From CAVURW01 sp963743595 (GTDB lineage Bacteria > Verrucomicrobiota > Verrucomicrobiia > Methylacidiphilales > UBA1321): a stretch of DNA of 20,847 nucleotides. This document shows positions 17,223 to 20,847 of this stretch, in pieces. The stretch spans positions 1-20,847 of the forward strand of contig CAVURW010000008.1 in the NCBI GenBank assembly GCA_963743595.1, read 5' to 3'. How positions within the stretch are numbered: position 1 is the stretch's first letter; every line of letters begins with the position of its first letter. The position numbers and the translations under genes were made by a program. The notes under the pieces are model-generated. The model was not told the origin of the DNA and made no database searches. It worked only from the letters and a program-made list of their open reading frames with translations.

Positions 17223-17964
17223 GCATTAGCCAGTCCGAGAGGAGGTCGTTAATTTCGCCGGAAATCATTACGCCGTAACCATTGGTGCGGCTTCGGAAGT
17301 AGTGATAGGCGGCCAGGAATGGAATGGCAAAGGCAATGCCCAGAGCGGTGGTGGAAAGCGCCTCAGAAATGCCGCCCGCCAGTTGCGCCGCGTTACCGAG
17401 CACCCCTGCTAATGCCACCATGGAAAAAGCCTGAATCATTCCCATTATCATTCCGAGGAGACCGAGCAGGGGTTGCAGCGTGGCGATAACGCCCAGCGGA
17501 TAGGCCAACTGATTGAAGGCGGCAATTTCAGTCGAAACCCGGTCTCCGACTGCAGCGGAAACGTCGCTCATCGACTGATGGCGATGTTTGGCGATAAATG
17601 AAATGGCCCGGGCCAGCGTGCTCGGTTCCTGATCTTTCAATGCTTCCAGGGCGGCGAAATCACCCTTGGCCCAGAGTTCGCGAGCTCGGTCTGAAAGGCC
17701 CGACGGGACCACGTTTTTACGTCGCAGCTTCAAGAGGCAGCCCGCAATGGAAGCTCCGCCAAAGAGCGACACTGCCAACTGAACCAACCCGGTTCTGCCT
17801 GCTGAACGAAAGAGAGCCAACAGCTGGGCTCCAGAACTAGCCGCCGCCGAATCATCCGGTACTGTCGTTATCGTGGTACTGTTGGTGGACGGGGCAGGTG
17901 TATCGGCCCAAACTCCAGCAGTGAATAGGATGAGCAATATTAAGGAATAAGAAAGACGGTTCAT
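17206..17964 (-). CDS. exbB: MotA/TolQ/ExbB family proton-channel protein with signal peptide
   Basis: A 252-residue ExbB-type protein. Residues 1-20 form a signal peptide ending near VWA-D, followed by a low-complexity Ser/Thr/Ala spacer to about residue 45. This is the extended ExbB layout common in environmental Gram-negatives. Three membrane segments follow: one near 58-77 (VQLAVSLFGGASIAGCLL), PLLGLLGMIMGMIQAF (about 164-180) and GISEALSTTALGIAFAIPFL (about 199-218). The last holds the conserved Glu and Thr that line the channel with the ExbD Asp. The cytoplasmic loop is basic and helical. It heads a three-gene overlapping unit with exbD and the coiled-coil tether. It lies 184 bp after the GH2 stop, so it may have its own promoter or be read through from GH2. 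Confidence 0.88.
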   Translation of the reverse strand: MNRLSYSLILLILFTAGVWADTPAPSTNSTTITTVPDDSAAASSGAQLLALFRSAGRTGLVQLAVSLFGGASIAGCLLKLRRKNVVPSGLSDRARELWAKGDFAALEALKDQEPSTLARAISFIAKHRHQSMSDVSAAVGDRVSTEIAAFNQLAYPLGVIATLQPLLGLLGMIMGMIQAFSMVALAGVLGNAAQLAGGISEALSTTALGIAFAIPFLAAYHYFRSRTNGYGVMISGEINDLLSDWLMRAHEN

Positions 17965-18040
17965 AAACGATTAGAAGGATTTAAACCCTTAAACACGGGC
18001 GAGTGATTTAGTTGCTGATATAATCCTAAAAAGCGCAGTT

Positions 18041-18065
18041 CTTTGATGCCTTCGACGGCTCAAAG
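18041..18065. promoter_or_regulatory. Stem-loop between GH2 and exbB
   Basis: CTTTGA (18041-18046) pairs with TCAAAG (18060-18065), and inside it GCC (18048-18050) pairs with GGC (18057-18059) with one bulged T. On the - strand a CTTTTT run follows about 10 nt downstream, so a weak terminator or attenuator after GH2 is possible. The spacing is not that of a standard intrinsic terminator. Confidence 0.3.
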
Positions 18066-18148
18066 TGCCGTAATACAAAAGCAGGGACTTAGCTAAAAGT
18101 GCAAAAAAAGTAACGATGCTTTTGTTCATGAAAAGTTATGGATTTTTA

Positions 18149-20727
18149 TCACTGCGAAGGTTTCGGCTCAGGCTTAATACCTGCGGTGTCCTTGTACATT
18201 TCCTCGAGCGACCAATCCTTTTTTTTGCCCAACGAATCCTTTTCCTCTTCGGGATAGAATTTTGCCTGTTCGATATCGTGAACCTCAGAAGGCACGCGCG
18301 GCAACGTCTGTTCCGGGAGTTCGGTGACAACATCCGCCGACTTTTCCGGAATTCCATCGCTGGTTACGGTAAGCTTAATGGTGCCGGGCGTTTCCGTTGA
18401 CTGGACAATGATCTCAGCCAGTCCATTGAAGGCCTTGCGGAAGGGAAGCTGCTCCGGCTCGTGGCTGCGGGGGTCTCCGTTGCCGACTCCCAGCATGCGC
18501 CCCGGCCCGGAAACGGTGAACTTCAACAGGTTGTCCGCGCGCGGGCAGAGATTTCCATCCTTGTCACGGATGGCGATGGAGAACACCGTTAGGTCGCGCT
18601 CATCGGCCAGGATCTGCGTACGGTTTGGGACGATCTCGATGGTAGCGGGATCACCGGCGGTCTGGACAGATTGCTCCGCTACCACGCGTCCATTGCGATA
18701 TCCCTTAGCGAGCAGGGTGCCTGGCGCGAACGGCACCTTCCACTCCACGTGTTTGTAGCGCGGCATGTCCTGAGTGCCGAGGCTTTTGCCGTTCAGCAAC
18801 AACTCCACTTGGTCAAAATTACTGAATACCCACACAGCAATGTTCGTCTCGCCTGTGCCCTGCCAGTTCCAGTGTGGAAGGATATGCAGCACGTCGTGAT
18901 TGCTCCACCAGGCCTCGTAATAATAGCTGAGATCCTTCCGGAAGCCGCACAGGTCGAGCAGGCCGAAATTGGAGACGACATTGGGCCAGCCATACGGGGT
19001 CGGCTCGCCGTGGTAATCGAAACCGGTCCAGACGAAGGTGCCGCCAATTCGGGGAACGGTCATTGCTAGGTTCATCACGCCCTCGGACGATTGTGCCCAG
19101 TCTAAAGCTTTGCGGTCGTAGCTGCTGACGATGCCAAGCTTGGGATCTGTCTGATACTCGCCCCGCGTGCAGACCACGCTGCCCGCCTCCGACTGGAAAA
19201 TGGGGAGGGGAGGAAGGGACGTGCTATCGATCGTGTTGTAATTGTATCCGTCCACATCGAGTGCCTGCGCAACGGGCCCATCCGGCCAGCTATTGAGCGC
19301 CATCGTGACCGGGCGGTGCTGGAGATCCAGCAAATTGGCCTCCCGCCTCATTTTCGCAACGACCGCAGCGCCCCGCGCATCAAGAAGTTTTTCCTCGTTC
19401 CCAAGACCCCAGGCAATCACGCAGGGATTGTTCCGCTCTATCCTGACCATGCGGTCAAGCATCTCGAGTGAGTCGGAAAAACAACTAAAGTGCCGCGTTT
19501 CAGCCAGCAGAAGAATCCCCATTTCGTTGCACATCCGCGCCAATTCCGGCGGATTGGGATGGTGCGTGCGGATCGCATTGACTCCTAACTCTTTCAGCTT
19601 AGTGAGTCGATACCGCAGCAGGGCATCGGGCACGGCAATGCCTACCCCGGCATAGTCTTGATGCAGGCAGACACCTTTTATAATCGTCTTCTTGCCATTA
19701 ACAAGAAAGCCTTCCTTCTCGTCGAAGGCGAACGTTCGAAAACCCAGCGGACTATCCAGCCCGTCAATGATCGAGCCATTCCGGAGAAGAGCTGTTTTCA
19801 AGGTATAGAGATTGGGAGCGTCCGGCGACCACAGGGCGGGCTTGGCGACCTGCAGTTGCAAAGAGATAGATCGGGTTTCGCCCGGCCCGAGGTTGACTTC
19901 GGGACTTTTGGCGTCCCCGGACGGTTGGCCTTTGGCATCGACCAACTGGATCGTCGCGCTGATCGGGGCCGGTTCATCGCTCTCGTTCACCACGTCCACT
20001 TTGGCTTGCAGCGTTCCAGTTGAGAAGGAGTCGTTCAAGCGCGGATCAATGGCCACTCCATAGGAAGGGATGTGCACGGGAGCACATTTTTCCAACCAGA
20101 CGTGCCGGTAGATACCTCCGCCTTCATACCACCAGCCCTCGGCCCCTTCGTTGGTATTGACCCGGACGGCAATGACGTTCTTTGCGCCGTAATTCAGCGC
20201 CTCGGTGATATCCACCGAGAATCCGATATAGCCAAAGCGCTGGGTTTTCACATGGAGCCCGTTCACGAACACATCGCTGTATCGTTCGATGCCATCGAAA
20301 GTGAGGATGAATCGCCTGCCATGGTCCGTCTTGGACACATCAACAGCCGTCGGTACCAGGCAATACCGTTGGGAAATGCGCCGTTTATAACATTGTTCTT
20401 TGTTACAAACGCCCCTTCCACCACAAAATCATGTGGCAGATTCACTCCGCGCCACGCAGAGTCGTCGAACTTCGGGGTAAAGAAATCATCCATTTTCCCC
20501 GGCCCCACCTGACCGCCCTTGAACATGTCGGTGCTATACGCGTCCAGATCGCCGGGATGGAAGCGCCAGCCAAAATCCAGCGACAGCTTTTCGCGCACGC
20601 CGTTTGGGCTGTAAGAGGCCAGGTCAGTCGTTGTTGTTGTCGAGACCACCAAAGGTGTATCCGCCTCCCCGACGTTGATAAGGGTTGCGAATCCGAGCAC
20701 CGCTAGAAAGTTAAAAATGGCTTTCAC
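18149..20727 (-). CDS. GH2 beta-galactosidase-like enzyme, exported (one frameshift near 20342)
   Basis: Joined length is about 859 residues. GH2 enzymes are retaining beta-galactosidases, glucuronidases or mannosidases; the exact substrate is not set here. Residues 1-22 are a signal peptide (VLGFATLINVGEA). The sugar-binding jelly roll includes LDFGWRFHPGD and GVNLPHDFVVEGAF, breaks at AWYRRL, and resumes in the other frame as VSKTDHGRRFILTFDGIERY. One missing base near 20342 (RLF-DVSKTD) explains it. The barrel has GVCLHQDYAGVG, AIRTHHPNPPELARMCNEMG, the acid/base WGLGNEE (E about 445) and the nucleophile IFQSEAGSV (E about 514). FVWTGFDYHGEPTPYGWP and a C-terminal pair of beta-sandwich domains follow, as in DUF4982-containing members. 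Catalytic residues are all present. Pieces: 20727-20263 and a frame ending at 18149. Confidence 0.88.
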
Positions 20728-20765
20728 GATCTAGACTATAAGAATTTTCGCACTATCCCGGTATT

Positions 20766-20794
20766 CCCCTTTAGAGGGGGCAACGTGACGTTGC
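20766..20794. promoter_or_regulatory. Palindromes upstream of GH2: candidate operator
   Basis: GCAACGT-G-ACGTTGC (20780-20794) is a perfect 7-bp-arm palindrome about 53-67 bp upstream of the GH2 start. It adjoins a second hairpin, CCCCT-TTAG-AGGGG (20766-20779). Symmetric sites of this size with an ACGT core are typical of LacI-type or similar repressors of sugar genes. On the - strand TATAGT lies about 20 bp upstream of the ATG and could be a -10 element, but no good -35 is seen. Confidence 0.4.
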
Positions 20795-20847
20795 AATAAA
20801 AACGCTCTTTTGGTAGGCCCGAGGCTGGTTCTGACGTATGACCCAAG

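Noticed and set aside
1..20847. CRISPR array, tRNA, rRNA or intact insertion sequence
   Set aside because: Looked for regularly spaced repeats, cloverleaf-like segments and transposase motifs; none seen.

Overview
The window reads as accessory DNA from a Gram-negative, polysaccharide-degrading bacterium, most likely Verrucomicrobiota or a relative in the PVC group. This is inferred from the mix of exported PA14-type proteins, GH115, GH27 and GH2 enzymes, a CxPxR sulfatase, an ExbB/ExbD pair with a signal-peptide ExbB, and mostly absent Shine-Dalgarno motifs. No rRNA or marker gene is present to prove it. Base composition looks balanced by eye.

Region 1 (about 1-5070, + strand) is a mobility module. 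It opens inside the C-terminal helicase part of a MobF (TrwC/TraI-like) relaxase, followed by tightly packed genes of unknown function (4-bp or 10-bp junctions) that look like relaxase-linked accessory genes, then a 12-bp-arm palindrome and another unknown 344-aa gene. A weakly coding stretch with a possible 44-aa membrane protein (5431-5565) leads into region 2.

Region 2 (5651-14112, + strand) is a carbohydrate cluster. It holds an intact exported GH115 alpha-glucuronidase, a truncated GH2 N-terminal domain, an exported cysteine-rich PA14-like protein, a sulfatase, a PA14 remnant and a GH27 alpha-galactosidase. Between these lie eroded stretches at 9475-10087 and 11584-11990.

Region 3 (20727-14520, - strand) converges on region 2. 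It holds a GH2 beta-galactosidase-like enzyme, then an overlapping three-gene set: ExbB, ExbD, and a roughly 760-residue protein with a TonB-type SxxxH membrane anchor, a very long coiled coil, a Gly-rich linker and a C-terminal beta-sandwich resembling carbohydrate-binding or GH2-type jelly rolls. This proton-motive-force module with an unusual third partner is the most interesting item. I infer that it moves or tethers something needed for glycan capture, while the exported enzymes remove glucuronate, sulfate and galactose decorations.

Many genes carry exactly one apparent single-nucleotide frameshift (near 2065, 2800, 8254, 10595, 13601, 15075 and 20342), several in short homopolymers. Either the assembly is error-prone or the region is decaying. 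The truncated GH2 piece and a nonsense codon in the GH27 active-site motif indicate that at least some decay is real. Frameshifted genes are described below as joined reading frames.
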